64,000 nucleotides of DNA from Glacieibacterium frigidum. Lineage in GTDB: Bacteria; Pseudomonadota; Alphaproteobacteria; Sphingomonadales; Sphingomonadaceae. Under the pieces are notes generated by a model, which saw only the letters and a list, made by a program, of their open reading frames with translations, searched no databases and was not told where the DNA came from. The translations under genes and the position numbers were made by a program. The first letter of the stretch is position 1; every line of letters begins with the position of its first letter. This document shows, piece by piece, positions 20,633 through 29,263 of the stretch. The DNA is taken from positions 248,001 to 312,000 of the forward strand of contig NZ_VJWA01000002.1 in assembly GCF_007097155.1 (NCBI RefSeq). The letters are read 5' to 3'.

Positions 20633-20731
20633 CAATGCCGGTCTAGGGTCGCGTCGGCACGCGTGCAACCGGCGCGGCGCTTGGCCACCCCGCAACGATA
20701 GGTTAGGACTTTGTCCACAGGGAGTGGCGCC

Positions 20732-21235
20732 GTGTCGGAAAAGAGCGGTCTGATCGCAGTCGTCGTCGCACTGATCGGTGCCGGCGGCATCATCGGGGCC
20801 AAGTATCTGGAGGTCGGCGCCAAGGCCCCGGTCGCGCCCGCGCCGCAGCCCGGCCCGTCACCGGCCCCGACGCCGACGCCGACCCCCGCGCCGGTCAACG
20901 TCGACCCGGCGCCGCGTCCCATTTCGGTCGACCCGGTCGTCAGGCCCGAACCCGCGCCCACGGTGGTCGACATCTCGGGCCCGTGGCACGATTTCCAGCA
21001 CGCGACCTACGTGATCCAGCAGCAGGGCAACGCGATGCGCATCAGCAGCCCGCAATACCCCGCCGGCATCGGCGCCGGGACGATCATCGGGACCGCCGTG
21101 GCGTGGGAGTATCGCGACAACAACGGCGTGCCCGGACGCTGCACCGGCACGGCGACGGGGGACCAGCTGCAGATGATCTGCGCGCAAATGGGCGGCGCGC
21201 AGCCCTTCCCGCTCCACCGCCCGAGCAGCGGTTGA
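20732..21235 (+). CDS. Membrane-anchored proline-rich hypothetical protein
   Basis: This 167-residue protein has an N-terminal membrane anchor (SGLIAVVVALIGAGGIIGAKYL). A linker of about 50 residues follows, rich in Pro, Ala, Val and Thr with (PT)n and PAPxP repeats. The small C-terminal domain (from about ISGPWHDFQHATYVIQQQGN) resembles lipocalin-like or binding beta-barrel folds, with a CTGTATGDQLQMICAQ strand pair bearing two cysteines. GTG at 20732 is chosen because GGGAG lies 7-8 bases before it. It precedes a gene of similar architecture at 21246. The function is not recognised. Confidence 0.7.
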   Translation: MSEKSGLIAVVVALIGAGGIIGAKYLEVGAKAPVAPAPQPGPSPAPTPTPTPAPVNVDPAPRPISVDPVVRPEPAPTVVDISGPWHDFQHATYVIQQQGNAMRISSPQYPAGIGAGTIIGTAVAWEYRDNNGVPGRCTGTATGDQLQMICAQMGGAQPFPLHRPSSG

Positions 21236-21245
21236 GGCGCGGCCA

Positions 21246-21866
21246 ATGGCGACGAGCGGCGAGGCGACCGCGATCAAGGTCGCGCTGATCTCGATGGTCA
21301 GCGCGATCGTCGTCGCGCTGATCGCCAACGCCGACAAGTTCATGCCCAGGGCGCCGCCCGCCGCGACGCCGCCAACGGTAGTCGCGGCGCCGCCAAGCGA
21401 GATGGCCGTCGCCGACCCCGAACCGCCGCGCGCCGAGCCTCGGGTCGCCGCCGACCCGCCGCCCCGTGCCCAGCCGCAACCGGTCGTTCGCGAGGCCCCG
21501 CCGACCCAGCGCGCGGTGCCCGACGCCGCGCCTGCGCTCGCGCCCGGCGACCGGCGGCTGATCGCGGCGTGGGGCCGGTCGAACGACGGCGTCGTGCGGC
21601 GCTTCATCATGCGCAACGACACGTCGCAGCCGATGGTCCGCCTGTTCGTCTCGTCCGCCGACGACAGTGCCGATGGCCCCGACCGGCTGGGCGGTGTCGC
21701 GGTGCCGCCGGGCGTCTCTATCAGCGTCGACGCCGACGACGGCAGCAAGCGCTGCACCTACGACATGCGCGCGGTCTTCGCCGACGGACGCGAACTGGCG
21801 CAGGGCAGCTTCGACGTCTGCAGCGGCCTCAACTACATGTGGCAGTTCGGCGGCGAGCGGCGCTGA
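21246..21866 (+). CDS. Membrane-anchored proline-rich hypothetical protein
   Basis: This 206-residue protein has an N-terminal transmembrane helix (IKVALISMVSAIVVALIANA), a Pro/Ala/Glu-rich linker of about 75 residues and a C-terminal globular domain (RRLIAAWGRSNDGVVRRFIM to NYMWQFGG) with a pair of cysteines (KRCTYDM and FDVCSG). It starts 10 bases after the stop of the previous gene and shares its anchor-linker-domain plan, so the two may act together at the envelope. No family is recognised. It is convergent with the DUF1440 gene, with both stops inside a 6-bp hairpin at 21861-21879. Confidence 0.7.
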   Translation: MATSGEATAIKVALISMVSAIVVALIANADKFMPRAPPAATPPTVVAAPPSEMAVADPEPPRAEPRVAADPPPRAQPQPVVREAPPTQRAVPDAAPALAPGDRRLIAAWGRSNDGVVRRFIMRNDTSQPMVRLFVSSADDSADGPDRLGGVAVPPGVSISVDADDGSKRCTYDMRAVFADGRELAQGSFDVCSGLNYMWQFGGERR

Positions 21867-21873
21867 CGGCGCC

Positions 21874-22359
21874 TCAGCGTCCGCGCAACAGGCGGCGCGT
21901 CGCCTCCAGCACGAGGCCGAACACCAGATGCGAGGCGATGGCATAGGCGTGCGTCGCGGGCGGCGTCTCGGTCGGCGGACCACCGAGGCCGAGCGCCGGG
22001 ACCATGATATCGTCGGCGATCAGCGCAGTGGCCGCCCCGAACAGCGTGCCGCCGCCCGTCCTGACCGCGTCGCCATATTCGGCGGCGATGCCGTAGGCCG
22101 CGCCGAGCGCCGCGCCGAAGCCGTAGTGGACGGCCTCCCCTGCCGCGGGCTTGACGTCGTCGGGCACGTCCTCGCCGGTTGCCGCGCGACTGACCTTGTC
22201 GGCCGCCTTCTCGGTCGCAGGCTCGCCGCCGCCGCCGAGCGCATCGGGGAACATCTCGGCGACGCCCGCCTGGAAGCCCGTCATCGCCAGCGACGCGACG
22301 AGCCCGGCGAGGACGCCCGCGAGAGCGCCGCGAACGGGATCGGCAGTGGTGCGGTGCAT
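21874..22359 (-). CDS. DUF1440 (YagU-like) inner-membrane protein
   Basis: This 161-residue protein has several hydrophobic segments: an N-terminal ALAGVLAGLVASLAMTGFQ, HYGFGAALGAAYGIAAEYG, TLFGAATALIADDIMVPALG and IASHLVFGLVLEATRRLL. The pattern and the KVSRAATG / HYGFG region match the DUF1440 family, to which E. coli YagU, linked to acid tolerance, belongs. A GAGGAGA ribosome site precedes the ATG at 22359. It is a single gene between convergent and same-strand neighbours. Its precise role is unknown. Confidence 0.75.
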   Translation of the reverse strand: MHRTTADPVRGALAGVLAGLVASLAMTGFQAGVAEMFPDALGGGGEPATEKAADKVSRAATGEDVPDDVKPAAGEAVHYGFGAALGAAYGIAAEYGDAVRTGGGTLFGAATALIADDIMVPALGLGGPPTETPPATHAYAIASHLVFGLVLEATRRLLRGR

Positions 22360-22415
22360 GGCGGGTCTCCTCGGGCAGCGAAGCGCACAGCGTGCCGCCG
22401 CACCCGGGGTTCCCC

Positions 22416-23747
22416 CTAGTGCAGCTTCAGCTTCGGCCGCACGACCTGGTTCACATGCCCGATCAGCAGCAGCGACAGGCCTTTCAGCCAGCCGTGGATC
22501 GCCAGCAGATGCATGCGGTACAGCGACGTATAGACCAGCCGCGCCAGCCGGCCTTCGATCGCCATGCGCCCGCCGACGAGGTTGCCCATCAGGCTGCCGA
22601 CCGTCGTGTACTTCGCCAGGCTGACCAGCGAGCCGTTGTCCTTGTAGACGAAGTCCTTCATCGGCTTGCCGTCGATCGCGGCGCGGATGTTACGGTACGC
22701 TGCGCTCGCCATCTGGTGCGCGGCCTGGGCGCGCGGCGGGACCGGGCGCTCGCCGGGGGCGGGGATGAAGCTCGCGCAATCCCCTATGGCGAAGATGCGC
22801 GGGTCGCGCGTCGTCTGCAGCGTCGGGCCGACTACCAGCTGGTTGCCGCGCGTCGTCTCCAGCCCGCCGATGTGCGCCAGGAACTCGGCGCCCTTGACGC
22901 CTGCCGCCCAGACTTTCAGGTCGGCGGGGATGCTCTCGCCGCCGCTCGTCTCGATCGTGTCGGCGGTTGCTGCGATGACCGGCGTCGCGACCAGCACGCG
23001 AACCCCAAGCGCCTCGAGCTCGGCATGCGCGGCGGCCGCGAGCTTCTCGGGTAGCGCCGGCAGCAGGCGCGGGCCTGCCTCGATCAGCGTCACCTGCAGG
23101 CGTTTGCTGTCGAACACCTCGAGCCCATAGAAACCCAGCGCATCGGCCGCCGAGTAGAGTTCGGCAGCCAGCTCGACCCCCGTCGCGCCGCCGCCGACAA
23201 TGGCGACGCGCGCATAGGCGTCGGCGGACGGGTCGGCGGTCATCGTCCGCGAGACGCGCAGGCACTGGTTGAGCAGGCGGCGGCGGAAGCGGTCGGCCTC
23301 GGCGCGGCTGTCGAGCGCCAGGCAATGCTCGCGCACACCGGGTGTGCCGAAATCGTTCGACACCGAGCCTACGGCCAGCACCAGATAGTCGAAGCGGATG
23401 CGGTGGCGGCCGATGACCTCGACCCCGTCCTCGTCGAGGATCGGCGCGACGACGATCTGCCCGGCGTCGCGGTCAATCCCTTCTAGCGCACCATCGAAGT
23501 AACGATAGCCCCAGCGATAGGCATGCCCGCGGTAGCCGACCTCGTCGAGGTTGGCGTCGAGCGACCCGGCGGCGACCTCGTGGAGCAGCGGCTTCCAGAT
23601 GTGCGTCGGGTTGGGATCGACGAGGATGATGTCGAACTCACGTCGCGGCAGCCGCCCGCCGAGCTTGGCGACGAGCTCGAGCCCACCCGCGCCGCCGCCG
23701 ACGACGACGATCTGCGTCTTGCGCCCGTCCGCGCGCCGTCCTGCCAT
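22416..23747 (-). CDS. ndh: NADH:quinone oxidoreductase type II (NAD(P)/FAD-dependent)
   Basis: This 443-residue flavoprotein has an N-terminal FAD dinucleotide fold (QIVVVGGGAGGLELVAKLG). It also has the NDH-2-like WKPLLHEVAAGSLDANLDEVGY segment, a second Rossmann motif for NADH (ARVAIVGGGATGVELAAELY) and the FAIGDCASFIP flavin motif. The C-terminal part (KDNGSLVSLAKYTTVGSL) and an amphipathic end suggest peripheral membrane attachment. Type II enzymes oxidise NADH without pumping protons. The ATG at 23747 has AAGGGG in front. It is divergent from purD. Confidence 0.92.
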   Translation of the reverse strand: MAGRRADGRKTQIVVVGGGAGGLELVAKLGGRLPRREFDIILVDPNPTHIWKPLLHEVAAGSLDANLDEVGYRGHAYRWGYRYFDGALEGIDRDAGQIVVAPILDEDGVEVIGRHRIRFDYLVLAVGSVSNDFGTPGVREHCLALDSRAEADRFRRRLLNQCLRVSRTMTADPSADAYARVAIVGGGATGVELAAELYSAADALGFYGLEVFDSKRLQVTLIEAGPRLLPALPEKLAAAAHAELEALGVRVLVATPVIAATADTIETSGGESIPADLKVWAAGVKGAEFLAHIGGLETTRGNQLVVGPTLQTTRDPRIFAIGDCASFIPAPGERPVPPRAQAAHQMASAAYRNIRAAIDGKPMKDFVYKDNGSLVSLAKYTTVGSLMGNLVGGRMAIEGRLARLVYTSLYRMHLLAIHGWLKGLSLLLIGHVNQVVRPKLKLH

Positions 23748-23842
23748 TACATCCCCTTGCTCTGCCCGGGGCCAGCCTAGCGGGCGCGGGGCGAAAGCCA
23801 AGGGCGTGGACAGGCGGTCCGGTTCGGCTATGTCGGCGACCC

Positions 23843-25072
23843 ATGAATATTCTCGTCATCGGGGGCGGCGGGCGCGAGCATGCGCTGTGCTGGAAACTGC
23901 GCCAGTCGCCGCGCTGCGACCGGCTGTTCGCGGCACCGGGCAACCCGGGGATGGCGCGCGAGGCGACCTGCGTCGCGCTCGACCCGGCGGATCATGCGGC
24001 CGTGCTGGCGTTCTGCGCGGCGGAAGCGATCGGGCTGGTGGTGATCGGCCCCGAGCAGCCGCTCGTCGATGGCCTCGCCGACGCGCTGCGCGGCGCGGGG
24101 GTGCGCGCCTTCGGGCCGAGTGCGGCGGCGGCGCAGCTCGAGGGGTCGAAGGGCTTCACCAAAGCACTCTGCGCGGCGAACGGCATCCCGACGGCGGCCT
24201 TCGCGCGCTTCGACAGCGGGGAGGCGGCGCGGGGGTATGTGACGGATCAGTCGTTGCCGGTGGTGATCAAGGCCGACGGGCTGGCAGCGGGCAAGGGGGT
24301 GGTGATCGCCGCGACCCGCGCCGAGGCCGACGCGGCGCTCGACGCCATGCCCGGGCCGGTGGTCATCGAGGCGTTCCTGACCGGGCCCGAGGCGAGCCTG
24401 TTCGTGCTGTGCGACGGCGCGCACGTGCTGCCGCTCGCCAGCGCGCAGGACTACAAGCGCGTCGGCGACGGCGATACGGGGCCGAACACCGGCGGCATGG
24501 GGGCGGTCTCGCCTGCCCCCGCCCTCACCCCCGACCTGCAGGCACAGGCGATGCGCGAGATCGTCGAGCCCACCGTGGCGGCGATGGCGGCGGCGGGGAC
24601 GCCGTTCCAAGGCGTACTCTACGCCGGGCTGATGTTGACCCCGACGGGGCCGCAGCTGATCGAATACAACGTCCGCTTCGGCGACCCCGAGTGCGAGGTG
24701 CTGATGGCGCGCCTCGACGCCGACCTCATCGAGCTGCTGGTTGCGACGTGCGACGGAGCACTTGCCGACATGAAGCCGCAGTGGCGCGGCGGCGCGGCGG
24801 TGACGGTCGTGATGGCCGCCGAGGGCTACCCCGGCACACCACGGCGCGGCACCCCGATCGGCGGCATCGTGGACGCCGAGGCGACGGGGGCGATCGTCTT
24901 CCACGCCGGCACCTCGCGCGATGGTGACACGCTCGTCGCCGCCGGGGGTCGCGTGCTGGCAGTCACCGCGACCGGCCAAGATGTTGGCGAAGCACGCGCC
25001 CGCGCCTATGCAGGGGTCGACAAGGTCGAATGGCCGGGCGGGTTCTGCCGCCGCGATATCGGGGAGGTCTGA
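23843..25072 (+). CDS. purD: Phosphoribosylamine-glycine ligase
   Basis: This 409-residue ATP-grasp enzyme has the family N-terminus [19 protein letters not shown] and the [14 protein letters not shown] segment. It also has [35 protein letters not shown] and [14 protein letters not shown], all characteristic of PurD, which makes glycinamide ribonucleotide in purine synthesis. Length and motifs are complete. The stop shares a base with the ATG of the next gene (TGATG), so the APH-like gene is probably co-translated. Divergent from ndh. Confidence 0.97.
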   Translation: MNILVIGGGGREHALCWKLRQSPRCDRLFAAPGNPGMAREATCVALDPADHAAVLAFCAAEAIGLVVIGPEQPLVDGLADALRGAGVRAFGPSAAAAQLEGSKGFTKALCAANGIPTAAFARFDSGEAARGYVTDQSLPVVIKADGLAAGKGVVIAATRAEADAALDAMPGPVVIEAFLTGPEASLFVLCDGAHVLPLASAQDYKRVGDGDTGPNTGGMGAVSPAPALTPDLQAQAMREIVEPTVAAMAAAGTPFQGVLYAGLMLTPTGPQLIEYNVRFGDPECEVLMARLDADLIELLVATCDGALADMKPQWRGGAAVTVVMAAEGYPGTPRRGTPIGGIVDAEATGAIVFHAGTSRDGDTLVAAGGRVLAVTATGQDVGEARARAYAGVDKVEWPGGFCRRDIGEV

Positions 25073-26145
25073 TGGCGACACGCCAGGAGCAGATGTCGGG
25101 CGCGGGTGCCGTGCGCGAGGGGCTGGGCTTTGACGAGGGCGCGCTCGATGCGTGGCTGCGTGCGAATGTCGAGGGCTATGCCGGGCCGCTGACGGTGCGC
25201 CAGTTCAACGGCGGCCAGTCGAACCCGACCTACCAGCTGCTGACGCCGACCCGCAATTATGTGCTGCGCCGCAAGCCACCGGGGCAGCTGCTCAAGTCGG
25301 CGCATGCCGTCGATCGCGAGCACAAGGTCATCACCGCACTCCACGCCGCGGGCTTCCCCGCGCCGCGCACCTTCGGCCTGTGCACCGACGACGCGGTGAT
25401 CGGGACGTGGTTCTACGTCATGGACTGCGTCGAGGGACGGATCATCTGGGACAACGCCTTCCCCGACGTGACCCGCGCCGACCGCCCGGCGCACTTCGAC
25501 GCGATGAACGCGACGATCGCCCAGCTTCACAACTTCGATCCCGAGACCATCGGCCTCGGCGACTTCGGCAAGTCCGGCAATTATTTCGAGCGCCAGATCG
25601 GTCGCTGGTCGCGCCAGTATCTCGAGGACACCGACGCCGGGCGCGTGCCGTCGATGGACCGGCTGGTCGAATGGCTGCCCGCCAACATCCCCGCCGACGA
25701 CGGCCGCGTCAGCATCGTCCACGGCGACTATCGCTGCGACAACATGATCTTCGACGCCCACGAGCCCAAGGTGTTGGCGGTGCTCGACTGGGAGCTGTCG
25801 ACGCTGGGCCATCCGCTGGCGGACTTCAGCTATCATTTGATGATGTACCGCATGCCCCCCGTCGGCACGCCGGGCCTCGTCGGCCACGACCTCGCCGCGC
25901 TCGGCATCCCCAGCGAAGATGAGTATATCGCCGCCTATTGCGCGCGCACCGGGCGGCCGAGCGGCATTCCCGACATGGATTTCTATATCGCCTACAACAT
26001 GTTCCGCCTCGCCGCGATCATCCACGGCATTCGCGGCCGCGTGGTGCGCGGCACGGCGGCGAGTGCACACGCGAAGAAGACCGCGGAAGGCGTCGAGATC
26101 CTCGCCGACCACGCCTGGACCCAGGCGCTCCGCGCGGGGGCGTAA
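25072..26145 (+). CDS. Aminoglycoside-phosphotransferase-like (ACAD10-type) kinase family protein
   Basis: This 357-residue protein has the APH/choline-kinase-like fold: FNGGQSNPTYQLLTPTRNYV, VLRRKPPG (ATP-binding Lys), IVHGDYRCDNMIFDA (Brenner-type catalytic loop) and VLDWELSTLGHPLADFSYH (metal-binding Asp). Its closest type is the family found with acyl-CoA dehydrogenases (ACAD10-like), not true antibiotic-resistance enzymes. A strong GGGGAGG site lies within the end of purD, and the ATG overlaps its stop. The substrate is unknown. It is convergent, with 3 bases between stops, with the GGDEF gene. Confidence 0.88.
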   Translation: MATRQEQMSGAGAVREGLGFDEGALDAWLRANVEGYAGPLTVRQFNGGQSNPTYQLLTPTRNYVLRRKPPGQLLKSAHAVDREHKVITALHAAGFPAPRTFGLCTDDAVIGTWFYVMDCVEGRIIWDNAFPDVTRADRPAHFDAMNATIAQLHNFDPETIGLGDFGKSGNYFERQIGRWSRQYLEDTDAGRVPSMDRLVEWLPANIPADDGRVSIVHGDYRCDNMIFDAHEPKVLAVLDWELSTLGHPLADFSYHLMMYRMPPVGTPGLVGHDLAALGIPSEDEYIAAYCARTGRPSGIPDMDFYIAYNMFRLAAIIHGIRGRVVRGTAASAHAKKTAEGVEILADHAWTQALRAGA

Positions 26146-26148
26146 GGC

Positions 26149-29031
26149 TCAGTCCGCGCGCAACGCCGCCAGCGTCGCCGCCGCGTCGCGGGGGGCGCCG
26201 TACAGCGGGCCCTGGGCGAACATGCAGCCGAGGTCCTTCAGCTTCGCCGCCTGCACTGCGGTCTCGACGCCCAGCGCGACGCTGTTGAGGTCGAAGCTCT
26301 GCGCGAGGCCGATCACGGCGCGCACGACGGTCTGCTCGCTGCCCGGCGTGGCGACACCCGCGACGAACTGCGCGTCGACCTTGATCGCCGCGAGTCTGAG
26401 GCGCGTCAGGTGCGACAGCGACGCCGCCGCGGCACCGAAGCGGTCGATGCCGACGCGCACGCCGTTGCGGCTGAGTTCGTCGATCGTCGCCTCGGCGCGG
26501 TCGGCACCGCGACCGCCGTTGAGCCCCGCGTCGAGGATCTCGATGCGCAGGCAGGTGGGCGGAATGCCGTACGCTGCAAGCCGGCCGAGCAGCCGCTGGG
26601 CAAAGCCCGCACGGCGCAGTTCGGGCAGCGCGACGTTGATAGAGACGAATTCGGGGGCGAACCCCGCCGCGCGCCAGCCCGCGAAATCCTCCAGCACGCG
26701 GTCGAGCAGCAGTTCGCCGAGGCGGATCGCGACCGCCGCGTCGCCGATCACGATGCTGTCGTGCGTGTCGACGATGCTGTCGCCGGGGATGTGTGCGACG
26801 GCCTCGAAACCTGCCAGCGCGCCGTCGGACAGGCGGACGATGGACTCGTAGCACGGTTCGATCGTTCCGGCGTCGAGCGCCTCGCGCAGCGCGACGAGCC
26901 GCGACGCTTCGTGGCGGACACGCTCGCCGAGCATCGGCTCGAACAGCGCGACGCCGCCGCGCCGGGCATGCTTGGCGCTGTACATCGCGATGTCGGCGCT
27001 CTTGAGCAGGGTCGAGGCATCGTCGCCGTGATCGGGCGCGATCGCGATACCGATGCTCGAGCGGCAGCTGAGCAGATAGCCGTCGTGGTCGAACGGCGCG
27101 TCGAGTTCGCGGCGCAGCGTGTCGAGCCGTGCCAGCAGCCCGACCGCGTCGCCGCAATCGGGAATGATCAGCGTGAACTCGTCGCCACCCAGCCGCGCGA
27201 CGGTCTCGCCGGGGCCCGCGAAGGCGCTCAGCCGCTCGGCGAGCATGCGCAGCAGCGCATCGCCGGTGCCATGGCCGCAGACGTCATTGACCGCCTTGAA
27301 GTCGTCGATATCGAGCAGTGCCAGCGCGCAGCGCCCGTGCGCGACCGCCTCGTCGAGGCGGCGGCGGAACAGCGTGCGGTTGGCGAGGCCGGTCAGTGCG
27401 TCGTGGTCGACCGCCCATTCCAGCTCGGCCTGCGCGCGCTTGCCCTGGTCGATGTTGGTCAGCGTGCCGACCATGTGGGTCGCACGGCCATCGGCATCGC
27501 GCGCCGTCGCGGTACCGCGGTCGAGCACCCAGACCCAGCCGCGGTCGCTGGTGCGGACCCGCATCTCGACCGCGAACTCCTTGCTGCGGCCAGCGACGTA
27601 ATCGTCCATCGCCGCCAGCAGCCGCGGCCGGTCGCCGGGATGGATTGCGCCGCGATAGTCGATCGGCTGATAATCGACGTCGAGGTTGCGGAAGCCCGAG
27701 ATTGCAAGCGCGCCGCCACTGATCACCACCGTGTCACTGACGCTGTCCCACTCCCAGACGCCGACTCCGGTGCCGTCGAGCGCGCGCGCCAGGCGCATCT
27801 GCATCGTCGCGACCTCACGCTCGGCGATCTTGCGCGCATGGATGTCGGTCAGCGACCCGGCATAGCCGATGATGCTGCCGTCGGGGCCGAAGCGCGGCAG
27901 ACCGGCGCTCATCACCCAGCGCGCCTCGCCGTCGGCACGGCGGACGCGGAAGTCCAGCTCGAAGGGCCGGCCCGCCCTGATCATCCGGCGGATCGGCGCA
28001 AGGCGCGGCCGGTCCTCGGGCAGGATCGCGTCGACCCAGCCCAACCCCATCGCCTGCGCCTCGGTCTGGCCGGTGAATTCGTACCAGCGCCGCGACATGT
28101 ACGTCGTCTGGTTGTCGGCGTCGGTCAGCCAGACCATTACCGGCATGTCGTCGACCAGGCGCTTGAAGCGCATTTCACTCTCGGCCAGCGCAATGCCGGC
28201 GAGGTGGCGGTCATGGACATCCTCCGACGTGCCGTACCAGCCGACGACACGGCCGTGCGCGTCGTGGTCGGGCGACGCGCGCAGCCGCGTCCAGCGATAC
28301 GGCGCCCCGTCGAGCCCGCGCGCGCGGACCTCCAGGTCATAGGCCATCCCGCTGGCGATGGCGTGCTGCCAGGTCGACACCGCCAGCGCGCGGTCGTCGG
28401 GGTGGATCAGCTCGGCCTGCGCCGCCTCGTCGTCGAGCGCGACATCGGTGCCCAGCCGTTCGGCTATGCGGCGGCTGGAAAAGATCATCCGCCCTTGCGC
28501 GTCGGCGGTCCAGAAGGCGACGTGGCTGATCTCGAAGAAGCGCGCGTGATGCGCCTCCGCGTCGGTGCGCGGCGCGGCGGACGTGGCTGCGGTCAGGTCG
28601 ACGACGAACGCCGTCGGCGGCCCGGCATCGAGCGTGTAGCCGAATAGCACGGGCATGCGCGAACCATCGGCGCGCCACAGCTGCTTCTGATAGACGACGG
28701 CGAAGCCTGTCGTGCGCGAGACGGCAAGTCGCCTGCGGTCCTCGTCGTGCCAGTCGGCGGGCGTCAGGGTGGCCCAGTCGAGCCGCCCCGTTGCAATGTC
28801 TTCCCGGCTGTAGCCCGACATCGTCAGGAAACTGTCGTTGGCCCAATCGATCGCCGTGCCGATGCCACCGGTGACGATCCCGATACCGCCACGCAGCATG
28901 AACCCGAGCGGATGCCGCACGTCCGCGTCGACGGGCAGTTGAAGCGGCAGGCTGGTGGCAGCCGACCACGCCGTCGATCGTGACATGACGCGCAGGATGC
29001 GCCTGTCCTCGGAATCGAGACGCGTCGCCAT
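26149..29031 (-). CDS. PAS-GGDEF-EAL protein with degenerate EAL domain
   Basis: This 960-residue protein has four PAS/PAC modules (about residues 40-540), then a GGDEF domain with an intact ARLGGDEF (GGDEF at 615-619) and a C-terminal EAL domain. The EAL catalytic pattern is broken: the EAL motif reads FEAVAHI (Glu743), DDFG reads DRFG (Arg864) and AEGVE reads ALGVE (Leu920). The inhibitory RxxD site expected before GGDEF reads GPGE. The protein is therefore predicted to make cyclic di-GMP without feedback inhibition, the EAL part being at most a binding module. The ATG at 29031 follows GGGGG; a start at 28986 is possible. There is no membrane segment. Confidence 0.9.
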   Translation of the reverse strand: MATRLDSEDRRILRVMSRSTAWSAATSLPLQLPVDADVRHPLGFMLRGGIGIVTGGIGTAIDWANDSFLTMSGYSREDIATGRLDWATLTPADWHDEDRRRLAVSRTTGFAVVYQKQLWRADGSRMPVLFGYTLDAGPPTAFVVDLTAATSAAPRTDAEAHHARFFEISHVAFWTADAQGRMIFSSRRIAERLGTDVALDDEAAQAELIHPDDRALAVSTWQHAIASGMAYDLEVRARGLDGAPYRWTRLRASPDHDAHGRVVGWYGTSEDVHDRHLAGIALAESEMRFKRLVDDMPVMVWLTDADNQTTYMSRRWYEFTGQTEAQAMGLGWVDAILPEDRPRLAPIRRMIRAGRPFELDFRVRRADGEARWVMSAGLPRFGPDGSIIGYAGSLTDIHARKIAEREVATMQMRLARALDGTGVGVWEWDSVSDTVVISGGALAISGFRNLDVDYQPIDYRGAIHPGDRPRLLAAMDDYVAGRSKEFAVEMRVRTSDRGWVWVLDRGTATARDADGRATHMVGTLTNIDQGKRAQAELEWAVDHDALTGLANRTLFRRRLDEAVAHGRCALALLDIDDFKAVNDVCGHGTGDALLRMLAERLSAFAGPGETVARLGGDEFTLIIPDCGDAVGLLARLDTLRRELDAPFDHDGYLLSCRSSIGIAIAPDHGDDASTLLKSADIAMYSAKHARRGGVALFEPMLGERVRHEASRLVALREALDAGTIEPCYESIVRLSDGALAGFEAVAHIPGDSIVDTHDSIVIGDAAVAIRLGELLLDRVLEDFAGWRAAGFAPEFVSINVALPELRRAGFAQRLLGRLAAYGIPPTCLRIEILDAGLNGGRGADRAEATIDELSRNGVRVGIDRFGAAAASLSHLTRLRLAAIKVDAQFVAGVATPGSEQTVVRAVIGLAQSFDLNSVALGVETAVQAAKLKDLGCMFAQGPLYGAPRDAAATLAALRAD

Positions 29032-29263
29032 TGCCCCCTCGTCGCCCCTCCCCAAGTTACGACCGTCGCGTTCGCGACCTGCGTCGGGGTCCTGGCGATC
29101 TGCGCGGTGCCCGGCGGCATGGCCTTTCCGGCCGCCCGCATCACTAGTCATGGCAAGAAATGTTTAACAAAGCCCTGTGATCGATGGGCTATACGCGCGA
29201 ACGGCATCGACAGTTGCGTGAACGGCGCTAGACTGACGCTTTACCGGTCTGGGGAGGTCGGCC

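Noticed and set aside
25072..26145. Aminoglycoside resistance gene
   Set aside because: The kinase fold matches the ACAD10-like family next to purD; nothing points to drug resistance.
26410..28647. A 745-codon plus-strand frame over the GGDEF protein
   Set aside because: No domains; antisense to a well-supported multidomain protein.
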